Source: Salipaludibacillus sp. LMS25 (GTDB lineage: Bacteria; Bacillota; Bacilli; Bacillales; Salisediminibacteriaceae). Taken from it: a stretch of DNA of 64,000 bases. The DNA is taken from contig NZ_CP093299.1 of NCBI RefSeq assembly GCF_024362805.1, forward strand, positions 4,461,668 to 4,525,667, in the 5' to 3' direction. A program made the translations under genes and the position numbers. This document shows positions 1 to 7,287 of the stretch, piece by piece. The notes under the pieces were generated by a model that did not search any database, had not been told where the DNA came from, and was given only the letters and a program-made list of their open reading frames with translations. Position 1 is the first letter of the stretch, and each line of letters opens with the position of its first letter.

Positions 1-405
1 ATTGTCACAGGTCATTCCTTGATAAAATACATTAGCTTTCCCTTTAAAGAACTTAAACATTTCACATAAAGATAAGCTTCAATCAGTGGGGGTTTTACTG
101 CCCCTTAAGAGTGGGATAAAACGAGAACCTAAACTGATAACTGAGAAAAGAAGACTTGAATTTCGCATGGAAAACAAGAAGATCACTTTAAACTGACTTA
201 ATGTTCATAGATTATTTAATGAAAGAAGTCGTTATGAAAATGCATGTGAAGATGTGTTAAGCATTAAAAATGTAATCTTTACTAGTGACAGCTTAACAAC
301 GAGAGGATGGTAAATTCTTGTGAGCTTAGTGCTTTTAAAACGAGGCATAGGAAATTAATTTCTCACATGGAACAGAATGAACGGCGACACGACTTAAGCA
401 AGCAC
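1..405. other. Intergenic stretch without a gene
   Basis: No open frame with a ribosome site was found. The stretch contains a shortened copy of the type A repeat (69-119) and otherwise nothing recognisable. It ends at the terminator hairpin of the neighbouring minus-strand gene. Confidence 0.5.
69..119 (+). repeat. Type A intergenic repeat, internally deleted copy
   Basis: The first 20 or so bases (AGCTTCAATCAGTGGG) and the last 30 (GGTTTTACTGCCCCTTAAGA onward) match the full-length copies at 1797-1963 and 9875-10034. The roughly 110 bp between them is missing. The junction falls at GGG, which is present at both break points, so deletion between short direct repeats is the simplest explanation. 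Confidence 0.7.
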
Positions 406-434
406 AAAAGACGAAGCGATGTGCTTCGTCTTTT
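406..434 (-). terminator. Rho-independent terminator of the MhqO-like gene
   Basis: Perfect 12-bp inverted repeat, AAAAGACGAAGC / GCTTCGTCTTTT, with a 5-nt loop. It starts three bases past the stop codon of the minus-strand gene at 437. The stem ends in T residues on the minus strand. Confidence 0.8.
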
Positions 435-436
435 CG

Positions 437-1420
437 TTATTCGTATTCTTTTTCCAACGTCTTAGTACTTCTTATGGTGTTAATTGGCCGCACGGATTGT
501 TCAATTTCGTCCCTTTTTCCTTCTAGAAATGGCGGTAAAGACAATTTTTCTCCTAATGTTTCATAAGGTTCATCTCCCATGAAACCAGGCCCATCTGTAG
601 CAAATTCGAACAAAATTTGCGGCGCCACTCTCGCGTAGAGGGATTGAAAGAAGAAACGATCTACATAGCCTGAAGTTTGAAATCCGAAACGTCGTAAACG
701 ATTATCCCATTCATCTAACACTGCTCTATCTTCAATACGAAAGGCCACATGGTGCACAGTGCCATACCCTTGTTGCGCTTGTGGGAGAACAGTATTATGT
801 TCAGCTATCACTTGAGCACCATTTCCTCCTTCTCCAACTTCAAATAAATAGAAATCATTTTCTCTGGTCACTTCCTTGAAGAGTAACACTTTTTCCATCA
901 TTTCTTTAAAATAATCGATGTCTGCGATTCTAACAAAAATTGGTCCAAGACCTGTAATAGCAAATTCTAAAGGTATAGGGCCATCCTGCCAAGGGATACC
1001 AGCTGCTACGCCTTCATTTTTTTCATCTGAAATCAATTGATACTGTTGGTCATCAAAGTCCACAAAAGATAACGTCTTTTTTTCGAATTGTTTTTTAATC
1101 CCAGTATGTGACACTTTCAAGCGGTCAAACCGTTTCACCCAGTAATTTAACGCTTCATCACTGGGCACTCTAAACGAGCTTTTAGAAATTTCATTTGTTC
1201 CGTGACTCCCTTTTGGTATACCTGGAAAATCAAAAAAGGTCATATCCGTACCTGGATTTCCTTCATCGTCAGCAAAAAACAAATGATACGTTTGAATGTC
1301 ATCTTGATTAACTGTTTTCTTAACTAAGCGCATGCCTAATACATACGTAAAAAATTCATAGTTTTTTTCTGCGCTACTCGTTATAGCTGTTACATGATGT
1401 ACCCCTTTTAAATGATTCAC
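437..1420 (-). CDS. mhqO: Ring-cleaving dioxygenase of the glyoxalase/VOC superfamily (MhqO-like)
   Basis: 327 aa, about the length of the MhqO/MhqA group (310-320 aa). Two vicinal-oxygen-chelate modules are visible: the first begins GVHHVTAITSSAEKNYEFF near residue 6, the second carries HHVAFRIED near residue 224 and LFEFATDGPGF near residue 272. His and Glu residues in these motifs are the expected metal ligands. Family members open quinone or hydroquinone rings and protect against quinone and azo stress in the cytoplasm. The start is GTG, nine bases after GGAGGG. An inverted repeat at 1465-1485 lies just upstream and may be the operator of a MarR/DUF24-type repressor. The gene is monocistronic. 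The exact substrate is not shown by the sequence. Confidence 0.85.
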   Translation of the reverse strand: MNHLKGVHHVTAITSSAEKNYEFFTYVLGMRLVKKTVNQDDIQTYHLFFADDEGNPGTDMTFFDFPGIPKGSHGTNEISKSSFRVPSDEALNYWVKRFDRLKVSHTGIKKQFEKKTLSFVDFDDQQYQLISDEKNEGVAAGIPWQDGPIPLEFAITGLGPIFVRIADIDYFKEMMEKVLLFKEVTRENDFYLFEVGEGGNGAQVIAEHNTVLPQAQQGYGTVHHVAFRIEDRAVLDEWDNRLRRFGFQTSGYVDRFFFQSLYARVAPQILFEFATDGPGFMGDEPYETLGEKLSLPPFLEGKRDEIEQSVRPINTIRSTKTLEKEYE

Positions 1421-1464
1421 TTATATATCCCTCCAAGCAAACTACATCTCTTATATTTATAAAG

Positions 1465-1485
1465 TTACTATATTTTTTATAGTAA
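1465..1485. promoter_or_regulatory. Inverted repeat upstream of mhqO, candidate repressor operator
   Basis: TTACTAT and ATAGTAA are separated by 7 A/T bases and lie 45 bp upstream of the mhqO start. MarR/DUF24 regulators of quinone-stress genes (YodB, CatR, MhqR) bind AT-rich palindromes of this kind. Assignment to a particular regulator is inference, and no regulator gene is adjacent. Confidence 0.5.
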
Positions 1486-1796
1486 TGCAAGTCTTTTGAT
1501 CGCTCATTTTCTCTAATGGTCCTGCACCATCGTCATATAATTTAGTAGGTAGAAGATTGTTACCAAACTAGGTCGGGCAAAAGGGAATGAAAGAATGGAA
1601 AGATATCTATACTCGTTTTTATGGACGGAAATGAGGAAAGCATACGGCAATACCATGTTTCAAATGAGCATTAGCGACACAGTAGCGGTAATTTTCTCTT
1701 TACGCCCCAGTTACTTTCATAGCATACACAAGACTTACGAAATTCATTCTCACCCAGAACAGCTATTAATCTAGTTTTCCCATGTAAAGAGTGTCT

Positions 1797-1963
1797 ATAT
1801 AAAAGCTAAGCTTCAATCAGTGGGCGTTTTCCTTCATCCCCCACTGATTGTTCGTTTAACTTATGGGACCTTTAGGGGCAGTTTATCCCCCACCTAAACT
1901 TTTCGATCTTCTTCTTAAGTTTTGAGGTGAGGGTTTTACTGCCCCTTAAGAGTGGAATAAAAT
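1797..1963 (+). repeat. Type A intergenic repeat, full length
   Basis: About 165 bp, closely matching 9875-10034. It has two potential stem-loops. The first pairs CTTCAATCAGTGGG with CCCCACTGATTG. The second is long and pairs AGGGGCAGTTTATCCC with the arm ending TTTTACTGCCCCT around a CTTCTTAAG centre. It carries no gene and sits upstream of the anion symporter gene. Confidence 0.8.
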
Positions 1964-2004
1964 GATACAATTTTAAGAAATTAAAAGCAATTGCACGAAA
2001 AACT

Positions 2005-2019
2005 TTGAAAGCGCTTTAT
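2005..2019 (+). promoter_or_regulatory. CcpA cre site upstream of the DASS transporter
   Basis: TTGAAAGCGCTTTAT matches the catabolite-responsive element (WTGNAANCGNWNNCW) at all positions but one and is nearly palindromic. It lies about 105 bp upstream of the transporter start, so glucose repression of anion or dicarboxylate uptake is likely. No convincing -35/-10 pair could be fixed. Confidence 0.65.
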
Positions 2020-2123
2020 TTTTAACCGTTAATTATGCTATATAAGGTTTCTATTCACAAGATTCTAAATGATAAAATTTACTAAAATAGACACATTTAT
2101 TTTTGCATAAGGGGTTGACAAGT

Positions 2124-3785
2124 GTGCGAATCATTAATGGGGTATTGAGCAAAGCATGGGAAAGTCACGACAGGATAATCGATATGATCCGTTTTATGGG
2201 TGGGCGCTCTGACGGCGAAATACCGACTGATTACAAAGGGCGTATGGAAAAAGTGTCAGGAAAAATGACGGGGACGTATCGCCAGCCATCTCCTGATAAG
2301 CGCGATTTTTCAAAAAAGCAGTTAATCGGTTTAATTGTTGGTCCTCTTTTATTCTTATTAGTGTTTTTATTTTTTCAACCAGAAGGCCTTTCCTTTGAAG
2401 CTCGAGGTGTCTTGGGAGGAACAGTGTGGATAGCCACATGGTGGATCACAGAAGCGATTCCCATTCCAGTGACGTCTTTATTACCCATTATTTTGTTTCC
2501 ACTCGTGACGACGCTGCAAGTTGGCGATGTGACACCTCATTACGGGAATGATATTGTCTTTTTATTTCTTGGAGGCTTTATTATCGCATTAGCTTTAGAG
2601 CGTTGGAATCTTCATAAACGTATAGCCCTAACGATTATCCACCTCGTTGGTACGAGTACAAAACGTCTTATGCTTGGCTTTATGATAGCAACAGCATTTT
2701 TGTCCATGTGGATCTCTAATACAGCCACAGCTATGATGATGGTTCCGATTGGAACGGCCATTATTTATCAGGTTACACACCTTATTGATGATAGATTTGT
2801 AGATAATCCAAAAAAGGAAGCCAATCAATTCGCAAAAGGTCTCATGATCGCTATTGCCTTTTCTGCATCTATCGGAGGATTAGGGACGATTATTGGAACA
2901 CCTCCAAATACCATTTTAGCCGGGCAGTTACGTGAAATATTTGATGTGGATTTATCTTTCGGGTATTGGATGTTATTCGGTGTTCCGCTAGCTACTTTTT
3001 TACTAATTCTTGCATGGTTTTATTTAATCACCTTTGCGTTCCCTATGAAGATGAAAAATATACCTAACGGGCGAGAAATAGTAGAAAATGAACGAAAAGC
3101 TTTAGGTGACATGAGTAGTGATGAAAAAGTGGTCATGAGCATTTTTTCATTAACAGCAATAGCATGGATGACGCGATCATTTCTCCTTCAAGAGTACGTT
3201 CATCCTAATATTAATGATACCCTTATTGCGATTACTGGCGCCTCGTTACTATTTCTAATTCCTTCATTTAAATATGAAGGCGTTAAATTAATGAACTGGC
3301 ATACTGCAAAAAACGTCCCTTGGGGTATTCTTATATTATTTGGAGGCGGTCTTGCTATTGCTGGTGCTTTTGGCGAAACAGGCCTTGATTTGTGGATTGG
3401 CGAGCAGTTAAGTGTTCTAATCGGCGTGAAATTTATCTTCATTATCCTTGCTGTGACGTTCTTCGTGATGTTTTTGACTGAAATTACATCTAATACTGCC
3501 TCTGCCACCATGCTTATGCCTATTATGGCATCGCTCGCTTATGCGATTGATGTTCACCCATTAGCCATGATGGTGCCAGCAGCATTAGCCGCCTCTTGTG
3601 CTTTTATGCTTCCAGTAGCCACGCCACCAAATGCAGTCGTATTTGGCTCTGGCTATTTGAAGATGGCGGATATGGTTAAAGCAGGCTTTTGGATGAACGT
3701 CCTCGCAATTATTGGCGTTGTCACTTTCGTTATACTGTTACTTCCATTGGTCTTCGGAATTGACTTAACAAGCTTTCCTAATTAA
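2124..3785 (+). CDS. DASS-family sodium/dicarboxylate (or sulfate) symporter
   Basis: About 553 aa with a hydrophilic N-terminus of about 70 residues and then some 12 hydrophobic segments. DASS hallmarks are visible: SNTATAMMMVPIG in the first half, GLGTIIGTPPNTI near the middle, then TEITSNTASATMLMPI and PVATPPNAVVFGSG near the C-terminus. The two SNT motifs bind sodium and substrate carboxylates in this family. It would carry succinate, malate, fumarate or related anions across the membrane with Na+, which fits a halo/alkaliphile. I chose the GTG start because AAGGGG lies nine bases before it; a TTG 21 bp upstream is also possible. It is preceded by a cre site and followed by an imperfect terminator. 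Confidence 0.88.
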   Translation: MRIINGVLSKAWESHDRIIDMIRFMGGRSDGEIPTDYKGRMEKVSGKMTGTYRQPSPDKRDFSKKQLIGLIVGPLLFLLVFLFFQPEGLSFEARGVLGGTVWIATWWITEAIPIPVTSLLPIILFPLVTTLQVGDVTPHYGNDIVFLFLGGFIIALALERWNLHKRIALTIIHLVGTSTKRLMLGFMIATAFLSMWISNTATAMMMVPIGTAIIYQVTHLIDDRFVDNPKKEANQFAKGLMIAIAFSASIGGLGTIIGTPPNTILAGQLREIFDVDLSFGYWMLFGVPLATFLLILAWFYLITFAFPMKMKNIPNGREIVENERKALGDMSSDEKVVMSIFSLTAIAWMTRSFLLQEYVHPNINDTLIAITGASLLFLIPSFKYEGVKLMNWHTAKNVPWGILILFGGGLAIAGAFGETGLDLWIGEQLSVLIGVKFIFIILAVTFFVMFLTEITSNTASATMLMPIMASLAYAIDVHPLAMMVPAALAASCAFMLPVATPPNAVVFGSGYLKMADMVKAGFWMNVLAIIGVVTFVILLLPLVFGIDLTSFPN

Positions 3786-3787
3786 AT

Positions 3788-3833
3788 AACGGCGGCTCTG
3801 GCTAGTAAATACATGACAGTCTGAGCCGTTTTT
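3788..3833 (+). terminator. Terminator of the DASS transporter gene
   Basis: AACGGCGGCTC and GAGCCGTTTTT can pair with a 3-nt bulge across a 24-nt loop, followed by a T run, immediately after the stop codon. Confidence 0.6.
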
Positions 3834-3839
3834 ATCTGT

Positions 3840-3994
3840 TATAAAACGAACCTTCAATCAGTGGAGCTTTCGTTCTTCCCCCCCCTGGGAGATGAGTGAA
3901 TCAGGACATTAGCCTCCGTTATCTGCCGCCTATATAGATTATCTTCCCTCTCTATTTTGAAGCAGGCATTCTTCAGACGGTTATCTGTGATAAA
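3840..3994 (+). repeat. Type B intergenic repeat
   Basis: Starts ATAAAACGAACCTTCAATCA and ends GGTTATCTGTGATAA, matching copies at 11382, 12421 and (reversed) 38361. Type B shares the CTTCAATCAGTGG 5' stem with type A but has a different second hairpin, TCCGTTATC-GCCGCC pairing with the distal GGTTATCTGTGA-side arm. This copy has a C run where the 5' stem's second arm begins. Confidence 0.75.
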
Positions 3995-4051
3995 TCCATT
4001 CATTCTTAAATAGATTATCTCCTTCCATAAAGAAAAGGGTGAACGAATTTA

Positions 4052-4153
4052 ACAACGACTCATACATGGAACTCCGCTATAGACAGACACTTTCCCAAGG
4101 GCTCGTCAATTTAAATGGTATGATAAATCCTTTCGCATCATTGGATCTTTAGA
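4052..4153 (+). repeat. Type C repeat, copy 1
   Basis: About 100 bp resembling 9629-9735. Shared blocks include CGACTNATACAT, GACGCTTTCNCAAGGGCTC with small variation, and a block ending CATTGGAT. It can be read as a short peptide (MELRYRQTLSQG...) but has no ribosome site, and the second copy does not keep that frame. The two copies flank the secreted-protein cluster. Confidence 0.6.
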
Positions 4154-4310
4154 CGTCGCTGAAACATTCATAAATCAGACGGCGCCTCAACGCCACCTAA
4201 TAAAAAGGTCCCAAATAGGCTACGCATTGACGTGGAGGGGAACAACCCTTAATACATTTAGGGTTAAATTGTAACCCTTTATTCAGTTGTAAAAAAAGGG
4301 AAACACAGCA

Positions 4311-4374
4311 CGTTCACGATTGAAAAACACTCATTTACAACAATCACACGTCAAATTGAAAATCATGGTAATAT
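4311..4374 (+). promoter_or_regulatory. Candidate LytTR-regulated promoter of the first secreted protein
   Basis: CGTTCACGAT at 4311 and CATTTACAAC at 4332 form an imperfect direct repeat with a period of exactly 21 bp. The -10 TAATAT is at 4369-4374, and no -35 match lies 17 bp upstream of it. LytTR-domain regulators bind paired 9-bp repeats two helical turns apart, typically with a GTTNA core. A LytTR regulator is encoded at 11566. The same arrangement, better conserved, precedes the paralogue at 5166. Confidence 0.6.
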
Positions 4375-4431
4375 ACTTATAGGTTAAAACTGACTGCTCA
4401 TATGCAAATTATTAAAAAAGGAGAATTCATT

Positions 4432-4857
4432 ATGATTAAAAAAATGGCCCCTCTCGCTCTCTCAGCCATCATGATTCTCACATTATTACCAGCTCAAGTA
4501 TCTGCTTCAAATCATGTCGACACTAAGTTTGCATTTAGAGTCAGCACTTCCAATAATTATGCTGCTACGCCAGGTCGAGCAAAACACAATACGACGTCTA
4601 CGTACATTAAGATAGATCAGGTGCCTGGTGCCTACATTTATCTAACAGTACAAGGCTTTCGGCCATCTCATAAATGGGTAAACGAGACAAAAGACGGCAG
4701 GCAAACAGCCACACCAGGTCAATGGCTTGTTAGACAATCAGTCTATGAAAATGGCGGGCGAAGTGCCAGACTTAGATTCCAACGGTACGGGGCCTCTGGA
4801 GTCGTTTCCGGCGTATGGAGTCCTGATAGTGTCGGTTCTTATCCTCGTTTAAATTAA
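4432..4857 (+). CDS. Small secreted protein, DUF2712-like (paralogue 1)
   Basis: 141 aa. The signal peptide MIKKMAPLALSAIMILTLLP ends at an Ala-x-Ala type site (VSA-SN) near residue 26. The mature part is about 115 residues, basic and Gly/Ser/Thr-rich with no Cys, and contains TSTYIKIDQVPGAYIYL, SARLRFQRYGASG and the end VWSPDSVGSYPRLN. The closing pattern resembles DUF2712 proteins encoded beside ABC exporters (B. subtilis YybN, from memory). Function unknown; a bacteriocin-like or envelope-active protein is a guess. The ATG was chosen for AAAAAAGGAG at the right spacing; the upstream ATG at 4402 lacks a site. About 70% identical to the gene at 5166. Confidence 0.75.
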   Translation: MIKKMAPLALSAIMILTLLPAQVSASNHVDTKFAFRVSTSNNYAATPGRAKHNTTSTYIKIDQVPGAYIYLTVQGFRPSHKWVNETKDGRQTATPGQWLVRQSVYENGGRSARLRFQRYGASGVVSGVWSPDSVGSYPRLN

Positions 4858-4964
4858 TCATCGCTTAATACTATGACATACAATAGAAGAAATGATCAAA
4901 GAAGCTCACTTTTAAAAACCTGCTCGGCATTTCCCATATTTGTTTGTCTTCTTGTGATCTATTC

Positions 4965-4984
4965 GTCTCTTCTATAGAAGAGAC
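4965..4984. other. Perfect 20-bp palindrome between the two secreted-protein genes
   Basis: GTCTCTTCTATAGAAGAGAC is self-complementary. It lies after the first paralogue and upstream of the second promoter. No T run follows on the plus strand, so it may be a binding site or a weak RNA hairpin. Confidence 0.5.
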
Positions 4985-5040
4985 AGCTTCGTGTTAAAGC
5001 AAATGACGGCACAAATGTTGTAAAATAATTAAACATTTCA

Positions 5041-5106
5041 CGTTTACGATAAAAAAACAATCGTTTACGATAATTCCGCTCCAACAATTGAAAATCATGG
5101 TAATAT
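5041..5106 (+). promoter_or_regulatory. Candidate LytTR-regulated promoter of the second secreted protein
   Basis: CGTTTACGATAA at 5041 and again at 5062 is an exact 12-bp direct repeat with 21-bp period. The -10 TAATAT is at 5101-5106 with no -35 hexamer 17 bp before it, as expected for activator-dependent promoters. The following AATTGAAAATCATGGTAATA segment is shared with the promoter at 4311. The LytTR regulator at 11566 is the obvious candidate activator. Confidence 0.68.
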
Positions 5107-5165
5107 ACTCGTAGGTTAACCGACTGAGTGCTCATGAGCAAATTAATAAAAAAGGAGAATTCATT

Positions 5166-5606
5166 ATGATTAAAAAAATGGCCCCTCTCGTCCTGTCAGC
5201 CATCATGATTCTCACACTACTACCAGCTCAAGCGTTTGCTTCAAATCATGGAGATACTGGTTTTAGATTTAACGTCAATACTTCTAATAATTATGGCACC
5301 ACAGGTAGTCGAGCAAAACAAAATACGACGTCTACGTACGTTAAGATAGATCAGGTACCTGCTGCCTTTATTTATTTACACGTACAAGGCTTTCGGCCAT
5401 CTTCAACTACCGGTTCAAACTATTGGGCAAATGAAACAGTCGGCGGCAGACAAACAGCCACACCAGGTCAATGGCTTGTTAGACAAATGGTTTATGAAAA
5501 TGGCGGGCGAAGCGCCAGACTTAGATTCCAACGCTATTCGGCATCTGGAACTGTTATGGGTGTATGGAGTCCTGATAGTATCGGTTCTTATCCTCGTTTA
5601 AACTAA
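5166..5606 (+). CDS. Small secreted protein, DUF2712-like (paralogue 2)
   Basis: 146 aa, with almost the same signal peptide as the gene at 4432 (MIKKMAPLVLSAIMILTLLP, cleavage expected after AFA) and an almost identical AAAAAAGGAGAATTCATT leader. The mature regions share TSTYVKIDQVP, VQGFRPS, GRQTATPGQWLVRQ, YENGGRSARLRFQRY and GVWSPDSIGSYPRLN. A 6-residue insertion (STTGSNYW region) and changes near the N-terminus separate the two. The pair looks like a tandem duplication including the promoter. Predicted to be exported by Sec. The role is unknown; the neighbouring ABC genes suggest self-protection or sensing of its effect on the membrane. Confidence 0.75.
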   Translation: MIKKMAPLVLSAIMILTLLPAQAFASNHGDTGFRFNVNTSNNYGTTGSRAKQNTTSTYVKIDQVPAAFIYLHVQGFRPSSTTGSNYWANETVGGRQTATPGQWLVRQMVYENGGRSARLRFQRYSASGTVMGVWSPDSIGSYPRLN

Positions 5607-5633
5607 CCTTTGCTTTAGGCAGTGTCAAACAGT

Positions 5634-5667
5634 GAAAGAAGCAGGAGTATTTTATTCTGCTTCTTTC
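5634..5667 (+). terminator. Hairpin between secreted-protein gene and transporter operon
   Basis: GAAAGAAGCAG pairs perfectly with CTGCTTCTTTC across a 12-nt loop. It could act as a partial terminator, so the secreted protein would be made in excess over the downstream lipoprotein/ABC genes. Confidence 0.6.
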
Positions 5668-5704
5668 TACCATGATAAAACGTACGACAAGGAGAAATGA
5701 TCTT

Positions 5705-6424
5705 ATGCAATTAAAAAGGAATATCATAATATTTAGTTTTTTTTTGGTTATTAGCTTGTTATCCGCTTGCTCATATCGCGAGTTTGAGGATTCCCTTAAA
5801 GGCAAGTTAAATAAAGACGATGAGGAAGAAATAGTCAATACGGTCACACTTCCTGAAACGGCATCAGATAATGAAGATAATAGCCTTTTTTCTGTTGGCG
5901 ATACCATTAGATTTACTGATGTTGTAGATGAAACAGTTGAGTACACGCTCCATCATGTGACCATTTCGGACAATATTAATGATCTCGGTCTGGACAAATC
6001 AGATTTCAATGATCGATCTTTAATCGAAGATGACGGCACTGTGGATGGAACACATCAACTTGTTACTGTTGATGTCAGAATAAAAAACAAGGATTCCAGA
6101 GGCTTTGACTTTGATGAGGATCAAAATAAAGCGCTCTTATTTGCCGAACCAGCAGTGGGCTTTAAAGACGGTATTGAAGACCCAGACGGGCCTTTTCTTT
6201 TGCATGCCTCTTATTTTAGTAACCATTCGCCATTAGATCAAAATCAAGGTCAAGATTATTACAAGTTTTTATTAGGAATTGGTGAAGAAATCGACGTTAC
6301 GGTAGGTTGGTTTGTACCCACTGATTTATTAGAAGAGGAGCCTTTATACTACATAATTGGTTACGAGGGACATGCGGAAGACTTTCAGTATTTTCAGTTA
6401 ACATTGGACGGGGGTTTTGAATGA
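5705..6424 (+). CDS. Lipoprotein, possible DUF5027-like member of the ABC cluster
   Basis: 239 aa. The signal sequence MQLKRNIIIFSFFLVISLLS is followed by a lipobox, Leu-Ser-Ala-Cys, with the acylated Cys at residue 22. The acidic stretch DEEEIVNTVTLPE follows, and then a beta-rich domain typical of extracellular DUF4352/DUF5027-like proteins. It would sit on the outer face of the membrane. The start was moved from an upstream ATG to the one preceded by AAGGAG. The stop overlaps the next ATG by 4 nt, showing translational coupling to the ABC permease. It may be an immunity lipoprotein or an accessory factor of the transporter. Family assignment is from pattern memory and not certain. Confidence 0.7.
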   Translation: MQLKRNIIIFSFFLVISLLSACSYREFEDSLKGKLNKDDEEEIVNTVTLPETASDNEDNSLFSVGDTIRFTDVVDETVEYTLHHVTISDNINDLGLDKSDFNDRSLIEDDGTVDGTHQLVTVDVRIKNKDSRGFDFDEDQNKALLFAEPAVGFKDGIEDPDGPFLLHASYFSNHSPLDQNQGQDYYKFLLGIGEEIDVTVGWFVPTDLLEEEPLYYIIGYEGHAEDFQYFQLTLDGGFE

Positions 6425-7287
6425 TGACTAATACATTTACTCCCTTATTAAGAATCGAACTATCAAAAGCGATAAAAAATAAATATTTTATCACTACTTT
6501 AATCGTTGCGCTTATATTCGCCTTGCTTAGTGCTTGGTATATGGTAGATTTACATGTCTATACCCAAAGCATGATGAAAATTCACGGAACCAACGGAAAT
6601 CCCATGACACCTGCTTTCTCATTGTTTAACCATTGGATCGGGGGAGAATCTACATCACTTGGTTTCACCCTGTTTTTCACCCTCCTTCCGCTTATAGCGG
6701 TTCTTCCATATGGGTGGTCCTATTTTATCGAAAATAAAACAGGTTACGTAAAAACCGTTGTTACCCGAAGCAGTAAGTGGCACTATTTTTCAGCTAAATA
6801 CATCGCAACCTTCACCGCTGGTGGTCTTGTTATATTCATACCGCTTGTTATCAATCTGATCGTTGTGGCCTGCTTTATACCAGCTGTCACACCATCTACC
6901 ATGTATGCGTTATATTATTCAGTCGCCCACGTCTCCATGTGGTCGCACTTGTTTTATACCCACCCCTTGTTTTTTGTCATTCTTTATTTGATTTTGAATT
7001 TTATCTTCGGGGGCTTATTTGCGACGATGAGTTTAGCGATTTCCTTCTTTTTCAAAAACCGAATCGCCATTATTTTAACGCCTTTTTTCTTAATACTGAT
7101 TTTACATTACAGTCGGACGTTCTTGGCCTATAAATATTATAGAGAAATTTCACCACTTAATTATTTGCATTCTATTAGTCTTGAAAACCCCGTAAATAGT
7201 TGGATTGTTCTAACTCAAGGTTTGCTGTTATTCATATTAACGTTTGGATTAACGATGAGATTAGGTGTAAAACGTGAGATTTTATAA
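6421..7287 (+). CDS. ABC-2 type membrane protein (permease 1)
   Basis: 288 aa with about six hydrophobic segments (near residues 23-42, 83-100, 122-148, 188-210, 215-232 and 262-281) and a short cytoplasmic N-terminus rich in Lys. The layout matches ABC-2 permeases paired with BcrA/LanF-type ATPases. It overlaps the lipoprotein gene by 4 nt and the next permease by 14 nt, so all are in one operon with the ATPase at 8161. The substrate is unknown; export of, or protection from, a membrane-active peptide is the usual role of such sets. Confidence 0.78.
   Translation: MMTNTFTPLLRIELSKAIKNKYFITTLIVALIFALLSAWYMVDLHVYTQSMMKIHGTNGNPMTPAFSLFNHWIGGESTSLGFTLFFTLLPLIAVLPYGWSYFIENKTGYVKTVVTRSSKWHYFSAKYIATFTAGGLVIFIPLVINLIVVACFIPAVTPSTMYALYYSVAHVSMWSHLFYTHPLFFVILYLILNFIFGGLFATMSLAISFFFKNRIAIILTPFFLILILHYSRTFLAYKYYREISPLNYLHSISLENPVNSWIVLTQGLLLFILTFGLTMRLGVKREIL

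Noticed and set aside
2194..2439. Minus-strand frame of 81 codons inside the DASS transporter
   Set aside because: It lies opposite a well-supported gene and has no ribosome site or recognisable protein.
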